Below the pieces are notes generated by a model. That model ran no database searches, was not told the DNA's origin, and worked only from the letters and a program-made list of their open reading frames with translations. From Psettodes erumei (Eukaryota; Chordata; Actinopteri; Pleuronectiformes; Psettodidae), in the NCBI GenBank assembly GCA_016785225.1, contig JAFBJZ010000613.1:1-64000 (forward strand): a DNA stretch of 64,000 nt, read 5' to 3'. Positions 1 to 11,800 of this stretch are shown piece by piece (the first letter of the stretch is position 1; each line of letters begins with the position of its first letter). The position numbers and the translations under genes were made by a program.

Positions 1-1123
1 TTCATGACATTCCAAAATTGGACTTTTTGGCATTTCTGACACCTATTATCCTATGCAGTGCTTATAAAACACCGTTCTAAGATGTTTTGGTGCATTTTGA
101 GGCCATTTTAAATTTTGACATTTTTTTCACATTTTTCGACATACTAAAGTATGTCGCTTTTTTTCTCAATTTCATGACATTCCAAAATTGGACTTTTTTG
201 GCATTTCTGACACCTATTATCCTATGCAGTGCTTATAAAACACCGTTCTAAGATGTTTGGTGCGTTTTGAGGCCATTTTAAATTTTGACATTTTTTCACA
301 TTTTTCGACATACTAAAGTATGTCATTTTTTCTCAATTTCATGACATTCCAAAATTGGACTTTTTTGGCATTTCTGACACCTATTATCCTATGCAGTGCT
401 TATAAAACACCGTTCTAAGATGTTTTGGTGCATTTTGAGGCCATTTTAAATTTTGACATTTTTTCACATTTTTCGACATACTTTAGTATGTCGTTTTTTC
501 TCAATTTCATGACATTCCAAAATTGGACTTTTTTGGCATTTCTGACACCTATTATCCTATGCAGTGCTTATAAAACACCGTTCTAAGATGTTTTGGTGCA
601 TTTTGAGGCCATTTTAAATTTTGACATTTTTTCACATTTTTCGACATACTAAAGTATGTCATTTTTTTTCTCAATTTCATGACATTCCAAAATTTGACTT
701 TTTTGGCATTTCTGACACCTATTATCCTATGCAGTGCTTATAAAACACCATTTTAAGATGTTTTGGTGCATTTTGAGGCCATTTTAAATTTTGACATTTT
801 TTCACATTTTTCGACATACTTTAGTATGTCGTTTTTTCTCAATTTCATGACATTCCAAAATTTGACTTTTTTGGCATTTCTGACACCTATTATCCTATGC
901 AGTGCTTATAAAACACCGTTCTAAGATGTTTTGGTGCATTTTGAGGCCATTTTAAATTTTGACATTTTTTCACATTTTTCGACATACTAAAGTATGTCGT
1001 TTTTTCTCAATTTCATGACATTCCGAAATTGGACTTTTTCGGCATTTCTGACACCTATTATCCTATGCAGTGCTTATAAAACACCGTTCCAAGATGTTTT
1101 GGTGCATTTTGAGGCCATTTTTT
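1..1123. repeat. ~168-bp tandem repeat array (7 copies, last truncated)
   Basis: The block beginning ttcatgacattcc recurs at 1, 171, 338, 506, 676, 844 and 1012, giving periods of 170, 167, 168, 170, 168 and 168 bp. Copies are nearly identical and differ mainly in T-run length and a few substitutions. Each complete unit holds an AT-rich tract with tataaaa and a perfect inverted repeat (gacatact, 2-nt centre, agtatgtc) at 138-155, 307-324, 475-492, 643-660, 813-830 and 981-998. The seventh unit breaks off about 1121 and meets the stop codon of the minus-strand gene. The array runs off the left edge, so total copy number is unknown. It forms the visible 3' flank (probable 3' UTR or downstream DNA) of arhgap21; I see no AATAAA on the minus strand inside it. 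Confidence 0.97.
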
Positions 1124-2815
1124 TCACAGATACTGATAGAACCGTGAGCGGACAACTTGTGCTCCAGAAAGTTTGTGCGGGTGAGCATCTGCCCCAAGGG
1201 AGGCTATGTTTTTGCCCTGCAGTCCACTACCATTCACATGTTCCCCTGTTAGCGGCTGTGCAACCGGGGCAGCAGAAGGTGGTGGTCTTTCAGGACCAAC
1301 GTCCTGAGCTTCCGTGTGATCGTCCTCAGGGACCGCTTTTGGTGCAACCTCTACGCTTGATTCGGAGCCTCTGCACCGCTCTCTGGCAATCCAGTTGCGG
1401 ATGGAGAAGTCCTCAGAGGAGCATCTGGGCTTGATGGGATCCAGAGCTGTCAGTTCCGCCGCCTGGTCCACCCCGCCCTGCTCCCTCCAGTCGTTGATGA
1501 CTGCCAGCTCTGCGAAGTCTCGCTGCCCACCCATGGTGTGCCTCCGCCGGATGTTCTTCTTCTTAATACGAGCATCTGGAGCTCGGCCCTTCTGGGTGAA
1601 CATGTCATCGGCAGATGATCGTAACTTAAACTTTAGCCGCTCTGTGATCTTGAGGTGCCAGGCTGGTTCGGGACGCTCAGACTCGCTGCGTGATGATGAG
1701 CTGAGGCTGCTTGTGGATCTGCCTTTTTTCATCACCTCCAGGACTCGAGACAACCGTGTGGAAGACTCCGTCCGGCCCTCGCTGCGCTCCCCACTCCCAG
1801 CTACACCCTCCATTGATGATTCACTGTCTGTTTTCTGTCTCAAGGACCACCTTCTGGAGAGCGTGTCACACTCAATCATCCTGTGTGAGGGAAAAAGGCG
1901 CCGCGCTTCCAGTTTGGGTGTGGTGCGTCCCTGAGCGTCACCACCACTTCTTCCTTCAGTCTTTTCCTGGCTCTGCTCTGGGCAGGGCGTGGACTGACTG
2001 CTGCCACCGCCCGGGGCAAAAACCGGGAAGTCACTTTCACTGTCCGTCTCCATGGGTCGTCCCTCGCTAATGAGCTCGCTGCGTTCGTCATCTGCCTCCT
2101 CCCCACCCTGTAACTCTGGACTGAGTGCGCTGGACTCTGCTCCGGTCAAGAACGTAATGGAAGAGGTGGTGGAGTAGTCTGAGGTGATGGAGCTAACCTC
2201 TGCGCCAGCTGACGCCCCTGCACCTGCGCTTAGTCCGATACATGCTCCCACAGGCAGGTCAGGGGACGCTCCTGCGGTCCACTTTTTCGGTCTTGACCGT
2301 GGCACTGATGCTCCAGAGCTCATGGTCCCAAGGTCTGAGGTGTTTTCATCCAGCTGAGACGGGGGGTCAGAGAGGGAGGACTTCCCCTGGGGAGCTGCTT
2401 GGTAGCTGACGTTTGGAGAGGCGGAGGTATTGCGGGACCCGGCAGGGGAAGATGGCGAGTGCCTGGACGGAGTCTTCTCCTTCAGGAATAAGGAGTTCCT
2501 ATGCTCTTTCTTGGCTTTAGGTGTTAGTTCCACAGTTCTCCCATTCTCCTTCCTCTCCTCTGCCCATGCTTGTTGCTTTACACTGGGTTTTACGTGGGGA
2601 CTCGGGCGGGTCTCGCTCTGCCCATCAGCCTGAAGGTGGTGGTTCGTCATCTGGCCAGGAATTTCCTTCTTGGGGAACACGGCATCCAGATCATCATCTG
2701 AGCTGCTAGGCTGCGGCTTCTCCTTTGACTTCTTTCTTTTGCGGCTGGCTGCAGCAAAGATGGAGGAGACCAGGAGCTCGCGGCTGCACTGGTCCTTCCC
2801 TGAGCCCCAGGAACC
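1124..2815 (-). CDS. arhgap21: arhgap21 exon 24 (last coding exon, residues 1496-2058, stop TGA)
   Basis: Acceptor TTTCCTCAG; it encodes 563 residues and a TGA at 1126-1124. Conserved blocks in order are GSWGSGKDQCSRELLVSSIF, AAASRKRKK (basic, possible nuclear signal), SSITSDYSTTSS (about 1703-1714), ADDERSELISEGRPMETDSE (about 1736-1755), LFPSHRMIECDTLSR (about 1802-1816), LEVMKKGRSTSSL (about 1854-1866), KKNIRRRHTMGG (about 1914-1925) and CSSEDFSIRNWIARERCR. The last 21 residues, beginning DAHPHKLS, align gap-free to the end of mammalian ARHGAP21, so the C-terminus appears intact although satellite DNA starts at the stop codon. Between blocks it is Ser/Gly-rich and divergent. Confidence 0.97.
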   Translation of the reverse strand, partial: GSWGSGKDQCSRELLVSSIFAAASRKRKKSKEKPQPSSSDDDLDAVFPKKEIPGQMTNHHLQADGQSETRPSPHVKPSVKQQAWAEERKENGRTVELTPKAKKEHRNSLFLKEKTPSRHSPSSPAGSRNTSASPNVSYQAAPQGKSSLSDPPSQLDENTSDLGTMSSGASVPRSRPKKWTAGASPDLPVGACIGLSAGAGASAGAEVSSITSDYSTTSSITFLTGAESSALSPELQGGEEADDERSELISEGRPMETDSESDFPVFAPGGGSSQSTPCPEQSQEKTEGRSGGDAQGRTTPKLEARRLFPSHRMIECDTLSRRWSLRQKTDSESSMEGVAGSGERSEGRTESSTRLSRVLEVMKKGRSTSSLSSSSRSESERPEPAWHLKITERLKFKLRSSADDMFTQKGRAPDARIKKKNIRRRHTMGGQRDFAELAVINDWREQGGVDQAAELTALDPIKPRCSSEDFSIRNWIARERCRGSESSVEVAPKAVPEDDHTEAQDVGPERPPPSAAPVAQPLTGEHVNGSGLQGKNIASLGADAHPHKLSGAQVVRSRFYQYL

Positions 2816-5800
2816 CTGAGGAAAGGGAAAGGCAGAGGGAGAGAGAGAGAGCGGGGAAGGACAGAAGGAAGCCAAAATGAGAATTTCCAATGCTGGGAAT
2901 CATGAGCGAGCATGCCAAGGAGAACAAAAACACTTCACCCCTGCCTGGAAACTTAAATCTGTACTCCACCTGCTCCCATGAAGCACCACAAACCAGAGAA
3001 GTGGACAGAGAGAGGAACATTAACAGGCGTCAGTAACAGGGAGCATGTTATAGTTTTACAGGCCAGCCTTAAAGCAGAAGCAGCAGCAGCAAAGGAAGAA
3101 GTGAAGCATCCCTGCACGAGCCTGAGTTGTGGCGTGATGGAGCAGTGAAGCTGGAGAGGAGCAGCCATGTAACAGCAGTGCGATGACAGAAGGCTGCTGA
3201 ATAATGTTCTCAGTTTAATGTGAAGCAGCTGCCTGAGCTTTGATCACTGAGCAGCAATAACTGAGGACTTGTAACGGCATTGGTGACTTTTAGCATGAAA
3301 AGCTGTGGCTCACCGGGTGTACAGGAGGCTTCCTCAAAGTGCGTCCACAAAGTGGACTAATTATTGTTTTTAAGGCTTGTTTCACCCAAATTACAGCCGT
3401 AGTGGTATTTAGGCATGTAGTATCTCTACATTTGTGCACGTTGGATTTCACCACATTTCTCTTCTAACTGTTCTCACCTCTAACTTTTGTCTTCTACAGC
3501 CAACAGTATGTCTGAATCCTTGAAATAAACCATGTTCCACACCTCTGAGACAGATGTCTTAAACCTCGGACACTCATTATTTAAACCATATGCATGGCTG
3601 GATGGAAAAAAATGAGAAAATGTTTTGTCCTTTTGACGTGGGTGAAACAACCTTTGGAGTAAATTTAATCTGATGCTGGTCTGGAGGGGGACCTACCTCC
3701 CTTCATCCTACACTAGCAGTGGCCTGAGGGAGTTATGGCCGGATACACACACACTCACCTTTGATTTAGCTGAGTCGCTAGTCGGTGAATCTGTGGGGGA
3801 CAAGAGAGAAGAGAAAGGACACGTTAGGTGACTTTCCAACACAAATGCAAACACATGAACACGTGTAGTGATTCAGGAAGAGGAAAAAAAGGAGAAGAGA
3901 TGAGAAGAACCACGTGTGAGGAGTGAAAACGCACAACAGACGAGATGGATGACACACGAGCAGACGGGCCATGCTGCACACAGGGACAGATGAGCTCTAC
4001 GTTACACTCAGGTCCACGTCTACATGGCATGTGATGCTCTTTCCCAGCTCTGACCCACAGCCGGACATCGAGTCCGAAGAAGTTCTGATCTTTCCTCGAG
4101 TGATACTGAGTGCAACTTGGCAACAAACACAACGGATGCAGTGAACAGCAGCAGCAGACCAGTGGAGCAGAAAACGTACCATGCAACACGAGGACGTACA
4201 AGACACGTTTATCAATGGGACACATGTTTCCGTGCTACTCCTGATTCCAAAACAATTAATTTTTTTCCTGATGCCTAACCTTTGGAAACAAACATTTTTT
4301 GTATAAAGCTTCTATTTCTTGTAAAGAAAGAAGCCAGATGTCTCAAATGGTAAATGGGGTCTACGCATTTTGTGTCTTAAAGCATTTCCTGCTTTCAACC
4401 TAATGTCATTGCTGTCCTGTGAAATCCACGTCTCTCCAAGACGGAAACTTTTCCTGAGCTATGAAAAACAGCTGTTTTCAGCTTTGTCCATTTTTCCGAT
4501 CTCTCAATTGTTTTTTTTAAGGTTTATTTTAGTCATGGTGTAAGTGAATTTTCTCAACCTATAAAAGAACACTTAATCCTGGAGTTGATGGTTTTCGTTG
4601 GACAGCAGCGGGGAGTGACATTCCCCTCTCAGATTGTTTTATTTGAATATTTCTTTCAGGCATGGAGAGGTGAAACGATTCACTTTCTCAGGGAAACAAA
4701 GCAAAGAGTCGAGTCTAAAAATAAACATAACTTTGAGTTGAAAGAAGTTATTTTTTCCTCGCTTACTTCTCTGGTAATCATCTCGTGACCTTTCAGATTT
4801 ATCCTGCGACCCCAAGTTGGGAAACGCTGGTTTGAATGTGAGCAGCAGTGGGAAATCTTTGCCTGAATAAAACAATTTTAATTAAAGCTATCAATAAGAA
4901 AAGATGTAAATGAGACTAAATATTTATCTGGACATTCAACGCCAGCTGTCAGTGCTACAGACGCATTTCTATCAGTACAAAAACGTATCAGAGTCTGGGA
5001 GCCGCTCCCACAGAAAGACGACGCAGAGTCCTCTCGGCTTTTCAGCTGATTTGACAAAGCAACATGTGATGGTGGTGGTGACATGAGCTGCCATGACAAC
5101 AGTGACACGGTGAGGAAAGAGACGGCTATGGAAGGAACCAAAAAAAGTAGAGAGAAGTGACAGGGGGGTCACAGAGGGGCTAGCTATATGAAAGAACACT
5201 ACATGAGAAAGAGAGTGTCAGCAGCAAGGAAAACCTAGAATCAGTCCTCCCCTGCTCTGGAATCAAACTCAGAACAGCCTCGTCTCTTGCTAAATTTGTT
5301 TTTTCTGCTTGTGTGACATAGCCAAGCCCCCCTATACACCCCTTGCAATACAGATGATGGCACAATATGCAGGCGCACACTGACTTGTGACGTCGAAACC
5401 ATACCATGCTATCTCTCCTGCGGGGCAAGCTTGCGGGACAGTGAGGAGAGACAGCGGAGAGCCTTTCAGACAGTAGCACCGGCCCGTGTCAGGCACACTC
5501 TGATAGAAAACTGTACCGTACCGTGTAGCCGCTTCCTGTTGCTTTGCTCAACGCTTTGCTCTTTTTTTTTAGTTAGTTAGTTTCTCTTTGGCATTTCTTG
5601 CGCTTTAAAAGAACTGCGGGTTCCTGCAGACTAGGCAGCTACACTGGGGGCAACAATCCTCCTTCTTCCTACAGTTCCAGCTGTCCATCACAGACACTAT
5701 AGAGTCCATCAGTGACATCATGGTGTGATAGACTCCTCCCACTTGGCCTGTGTCAAGATCAGTATGTGTGAATGCTGGGAAAGCCTTTAGGACACCCGAC

Positions 5801-8800
5801 AGAGCCTCACTAGAGACAGAGGAATCACAGGTCGCCTTTCACTGTAAAAAACTGCTATTTTCTGATGTGGGAAAGAACATGCCATATTAGTGCAACAGTA
5901 GGCAGGAAAAAAGGTGGGGGGGGCAGCTCAGGAGTGGAGTCTAACTTAAAAAAGTTACTAAGAGGGATGATCAGGAAGAGGAGACTCAACTTCATTAATC
6001 AATAATTAAAAAAAGAAACTGGGGAGCTGGGGAGGATCTCGTAAAGCAAATGAAAACCCTGACAATTTATTGCATCTGCTGAGTGACACAAATAAATTGT
6101 CCACATTAACCCACACAGGCATTTGGGCACAGGCGTTTCTATGGCAACAACCAAAGAAGCAAATGGTGGGGGGGAGGCTCAGCCTCGAGAAGAAGCAGCG
6201 CTATCATCAACATCTGGTTTCAAACGCCACGGGCCTCTCCTCGACCACGGCAGTGAAAAGGGAAAGAGAAAGAAGAACCCACCACAGAGTCGGTGTGCCA
6301 GCGGCAGCGCGTTACCTGATACTTCACCCTGCGACGCGGCGGTGCGGCCGATGTTGGTGAGGAGGTGGTCGATGTTGGGGACGGGCTGAGACTCCACCGC
6401 GCTCTCCTCCTGGGACACAGTCTGCAAGGAAGCAAAGCGGTAACAAACATTACAACATTTACAGACTTACTGGGATGTTGCAGAAGAAGTTGTTGCTGGA
6501 AATCACAAATGCATCTGAAGACACAGGCCTAAAAAGTCTCCGACTTGTTTTTCACACACAAAAATAATTTACTACTTTAAGAAACTTAATTTAACCAGAG
6601 ATGCTTAAAGTCACACCTAAGACAGAACGGAGCAGACAAATATTTTTTATGGCAGCGATGCCTGTACCCACCACTGGATCTCCATTTCCATCTTCAGTGA
6701 AAAACCAGTCATACTGGAAGAAAAGCAAAAGCAGGAGAAGTTAAGTTTCTTGTGTTTTTTTTGTGGGGATTGGGATGAGTGAAGAGAACCTGAAAGTCTC
6801 GATTCTTACATTCTGAATGAGGGTCTCCACAATCTTGTACTGGTCCGGCATGTGCGTCACCATGTGAGTCATGTTGTCCTCAGTGGTGCGTACCAGGGTG
6901 GGACCGAACACGATGGCCAGGTTCCTCGGCTCCATCTGAAAAACAAGAAGTTGATTTCTGTTGATTTGTGAATCTCTAATCAAAACAAACTCCAGGTTTA
7001 AGTTTCCAGCGACGTACTTTATTCTTCTCTGAGTTTTCTGCCACTGTTTTCAGATGAGCTGAGAGGAACTTGAGAGTCTCGTAATGATGATCTGGCAACT
7101 CGTGAAGCTGTAAAGAACAAAAAAAAAGATTTATTATTATATTTATCTTTTGTTCAAACTCATTTTTTTAATTTGTCAAACCAAAGTCAGCTCAGTTTTT
7201 TTAAACAGCCTCACCATACACAGAGCAATGCAGAAATGAAGCAGGGTGTAATAAATAAAGAAAAATACTAATATAGAACAAGAAAAGCAAACTGACATGA
7301 ACTATCTAATCTACTCACAAGCCTCTTGAGCACTTTGAGTCTCTCCACTGGGTCCTCTATCCTGTTGGCCTCGATGAAGTCTGTGTATCTGTCTGTGGGT
7401 GGAGGAGAAAGTTTAGGCTGTAGCTCTCGTTTCTGACCACTAGATGGCAGACAGGCTCTTTAAAAAAAAACTTACCATTAGTGAACAATGGCTCTGGAAG
7501 TTTGCGGAAGAAGGACTTGAGTAAACTGCTGATCACATTGAGGTCTCTCCATTTCTGTAGAACAACAACATGAACAGGTTGAGATGCTAGTGGGAAGTGA
7601 TTTAACCTGTTGGAATAGTTCCAGGCCCAGAAGATAAATATTTTCCTCTATCTAGATAAAAAATGTTTTCGCTCGGGGGCTCAGTTTGATTTGTTCCAGT
7701 GAGGCTGCGGATCGATGAAGCGTCACTCACGTCGTCCTGGATGTCGATGTCGTTCATGCCCTTGTTGTTGAGCTCCTCCTGCATGTTGGAGATGGCGGCG
7801 TTGTTTCCGGGGACTCTGTAGATGCCCGTGTACTCCAGCCCCCGCTCCTCCACCAGCTTGCAACACACCTCCACAATCAGAGGCACAAACTGCAGGACGC
7901 ACAGAGGAGGGACACGTTTGGCTTGATGGACATGCACCTCTTACTTTAGTGAAAGAAATGCATCAGCGTAATTTGATACAAACCTTGTTGGTTTGTGCAG
8001 GAGGACAGTCGTCCAGCCTGACTCCAAACGTGACTCCTGGAGACGGCTTCTTCTCGAAAGGTTTCCTCATCAGACCAGGGATGCCTTTCCTCCATGTCCC
8101 TTTGTCCTTAGGAGGACTGGTGTCATCTGCAAGTACAATGAGAACCGCTTCACATTAACTTATAAATTTATCATTTATATGCTGCGTATAAATGTGTTTT
8201 CATCACACTAAGCTGTAAATAAAAGCAGGTTTTTGTGTTGTACAGTTTATGTTGTGACAGTTGTGTTATGATACACCCGGCACACTGGTAAAGACGCTTC
8301 AATGGAGACGTTGGCAACTTCGTCACTACAACACTTAACGTTCCGCCTTGTATCTGTTTAACTCTTTATTAATATGTGCTACAGTTTTTTCCCTTGTCAT
8401 GAGATGGCCGTGTCTTTTCTTACCTTTGTGCATGTTCTTCCTCTCCTGCTCAGGTTTGGGTGAGTGCGGACTCGTTGCTTTGGTCTCTCCTTTGCCTCCC
8501 AGCAGCGTCTGTCTGATGCTCAGCGACTGGCGATTGGGTTTTGGCGACGGCTCGGTCTTGCTGCCCGTCGGGCTGCCCGAGACAAAGGACACGCTGAAGT
8601 GAGCCTGACTGAGCACTGAGCTGAAGTTCTTCAAAGTTTCCAGCTCCGTTCTCCGGTTCCCCTCCCCTCGCTCTTACCTCATCAAGGTGTTGTACTCCTT
8701 GATCTTCCTGCTGATGAGGTCATGGCTGGTGAAGGCCGCGTTCTAAAAAAAGACAGAGGAGAGGAAGGAAGGAAGGAAGGAGCACAACAGAATGGACATG

Positions 8801-11800
8801 AGACACAAAAGACATCAGGTGCAACAGTCCCCCCCCCCCACTGGGCCATTACGGATCTTTATGCAACCTGCTGTTATTGGGTGACACAGGTAAGAGCACT
8901 AGAATGTGGTGATGATGTCACAGGGGAAAGACGGGCTTAAATTACTAATGAGGGGACAGTGGACTGAGCACATTGTGAGAAAAGTCCCATATTAATTTTC
9001 AGGATTATGTGAACATCTGCACAAACGTCTCATAAATTCCTCTTAAAAATCTGGCAGCAGTATTAGAGGAACTGATATGTTTACACAATATTTAATAGTG
9101 CAGCTGTAAATACATAAAGTACGAATGGTTTTACATAAAGTTAGATGATAAAAAAACCCTCTGTAAAGCCAAACAGGCCAAAGGGACACGATACCACCTA
9201 CATACTGTACTGTGGGTAATCTTACACTGCCAAGTGTTATAACAGGATGTTCTCCTGGACACTGACCTGCACACAGACCCCGAGGCAGCTCTCCTGCTGA
9301 GAACTAATGAACTGTAGATGTTGCCAAGCCAAAGTATGCCCATAAAATCAGAAAAAAATCCAAACACAAACACACATTGCGGAACCACTGAGTAAATCAG
9401 TGACTTATACAACAGGTCTGGACCGCGCTTTAATCACTGGAACATGCCACAGATCTGTTGTGTGGTCCTGGCATGAAAACAACAACCGCCCTCTGCCCCA
9501 CGCAGTCTGACTGCACGGTTCTCACCTCCTCGTCCAGGTTGCTGTTCTCCTGTATGACCCTGATCCAGGCCAGCATGTCCTCGCGGTCCTCGGCCTGGAA
9601 CAGGTACTCGCAGTCCGACGTGGTCAGCCGCAGCACGTTCTTGCGCTTGGTGTCGCTGTAGGAGATGTCGATGAGGCAGGCCTTGATGCTGATGGGCAGG
9701 GGCTCGTCCACGGCCTGGCAGTTGGCGTGAGCTTGTCCCTCCTTTTTGTCTTTGTACAGGCAGAGGTAGTTTCCTCTCAGCACGGCGTACATCTGCTTCC
9801 ACGGGCGCATGCCCCCTCCGACACGCTGCAGGAGCAAAATGGAGGGGTCAAAGGTGAAACATTCAGCAGTGAAAAAGACCCATCAGTAACAGGCCTGACC
9901 ATGTTTGACTGTATCTACTTCCTTTGGTTTGTTTATACTTATACATATAATGCTTCTGTATGCGTGTGTTGGTCTGCAGGTGCGTCCAGTGCTTTCTGTG
10001 TGTGAGTCACATGATGTGATGCTGACGCAGAGATGGCGCACACCTTGCCCTTGTCCGTGTTCAGCTGCTTGAAATGCAGCAGACCCTCCTTGGTGGCGTC
10101 GCAGAAGACGTCCGATGAAGAATCCCTCCTGGACCCAGAATCCTCCGACGACCTGTCCACCGCCTGCCATGGATCAGATGAAGTGACGTGAAGCGTTACG
10201 GACTGAAAATTTATTCAAGTGATGGAAGAACAGAGATAAATACACCCCCGCACCCTCTGAATCACTTATGTAGCAAAAAAGCTGCTGCTTTTGTCTCTGC
10301 CCCTATTACCCACAATATATTCAAACTGCTGTTGAAGATGTTTTATCTTCTGGGTGTGAACAAATGAGCTGATAAAACAGTTATGTTGCAGGTGCTGCGC
10401 TGGTAAAAAAAAAAAAAAAAGCAGACTGAACTCACCTTCCTAAGACTTTTCAGACCAGGAATCAATGACCTCCTAAATGGAAGAGAGGAAAAAAAATTTG
10501 TAGCAGAGCTGAAACATGAGACATTTCAGAAATAATTTAACAGACCTACAGTTACAGAAGTAAAATGTTTACAGTAATTCGGACAGTGTATTTTTCCCTC
10601 AACAGCTGATATGAGAGCACTAAGGTTCTGGTCCAGTTCACAGAATATGTGTGTGAGAAAATGACCTCACCTATTTTGTTTGGTAAAATTTTGCCCAGTG
10701 ATATGACACGTGTGATGACACTGCAGTGGAAACTGCTTACCCTCTGCTTTCTTCCCGGTAGTTATCCAGGCCTTCGTCGTACGACTTGGACCGCTCGGTT
10801 TTTGTGGCAGAATCTGACTCAATAATTGTGAGACGGAGAGAATCTATTAAGAGAGGGTCAAACGGTGATTTGAAAGTGACAATAAGCTGTTCTGTCAAAT
10901 TCAGTTTCTGTCACTCACAGGCGACTCTGACATCAAAGAAGAAAACAAAATTCACCTTGGTCGTGTGACAGCTGTCGCCGAATGAGAGGGGATGAAGAGG
11001 TGGGGCTGGGCGGGATGGTGGTGATGATGGGTGCTCCAGATATCACAGCAGAGGCGGGAATGTGGGTGCTGTCCTGGTCCAAACTGGGACTAGATGGTTC
11101 ATCTAAGGATAGGAAAGGAGGAATTCAAGAACATATTTAGCTAAACTCCCAAACCGACTCATCCCCAAACTGTTAATGGTCCAATCACAAGATTAACCAG
11201 AACCAAATAGATGCAAAAAATCTGAATAATGAAAAAAAAGAGCTATGAAAAGAGCAGGATTCATTCAGGTAAAAGCCTGATATAATCATTATGAAACACC
11301 ATGTAATTCATCTCCATTATCTCAACTCAAGCAAACATTTCAGCAGACAGCTCTAAAATGAGGTGATAAGGGCATGCGGGTCTAAAACAAAGTGATGAAG
11401 ATAGACACAGTCACATCGTGGTTTCTGTTCAGATAAGCCGGCGCGCACATGGAAGGTAACATTACATCATCGCAGACACCAGTGTGTCATGACAGTTGAT
11501 ATGCAATATCAGCAGGACGGCAGGCCCAAAAAACTAATTAAGTGACGCGCACGGTGAACAAATATCATCCAGACATGAATCGGGCGGCAGAATCGCCGGC
11601 AGGTGAGACTAAATGTGGCGAGAGAAACATTGTGTTCCCAAAAAGTGTTTGTAGAACACAGCAAATCTAAATTTTTAAACTCAGCACTTCATATTTTTTG
11701 TCTCATGGTGACAGGGGGAGTGAAACGTGGTTTCAAATCAAAATAGTTATAAATTTGTCTCATGAAATCCAACTGTCACTGCTATTTAACTTCACACGGC

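Noticed and set aside
1..1123. CRISPR-like array
   Set aside because: The whole ~168-bp unit repeats without variable spacers; it is satellite-type tandem DNA in a vertebrate genome.
994..2709. Plus-strand frames opposite the last exon
   Set aside because: Antisense shadows of exon 24.
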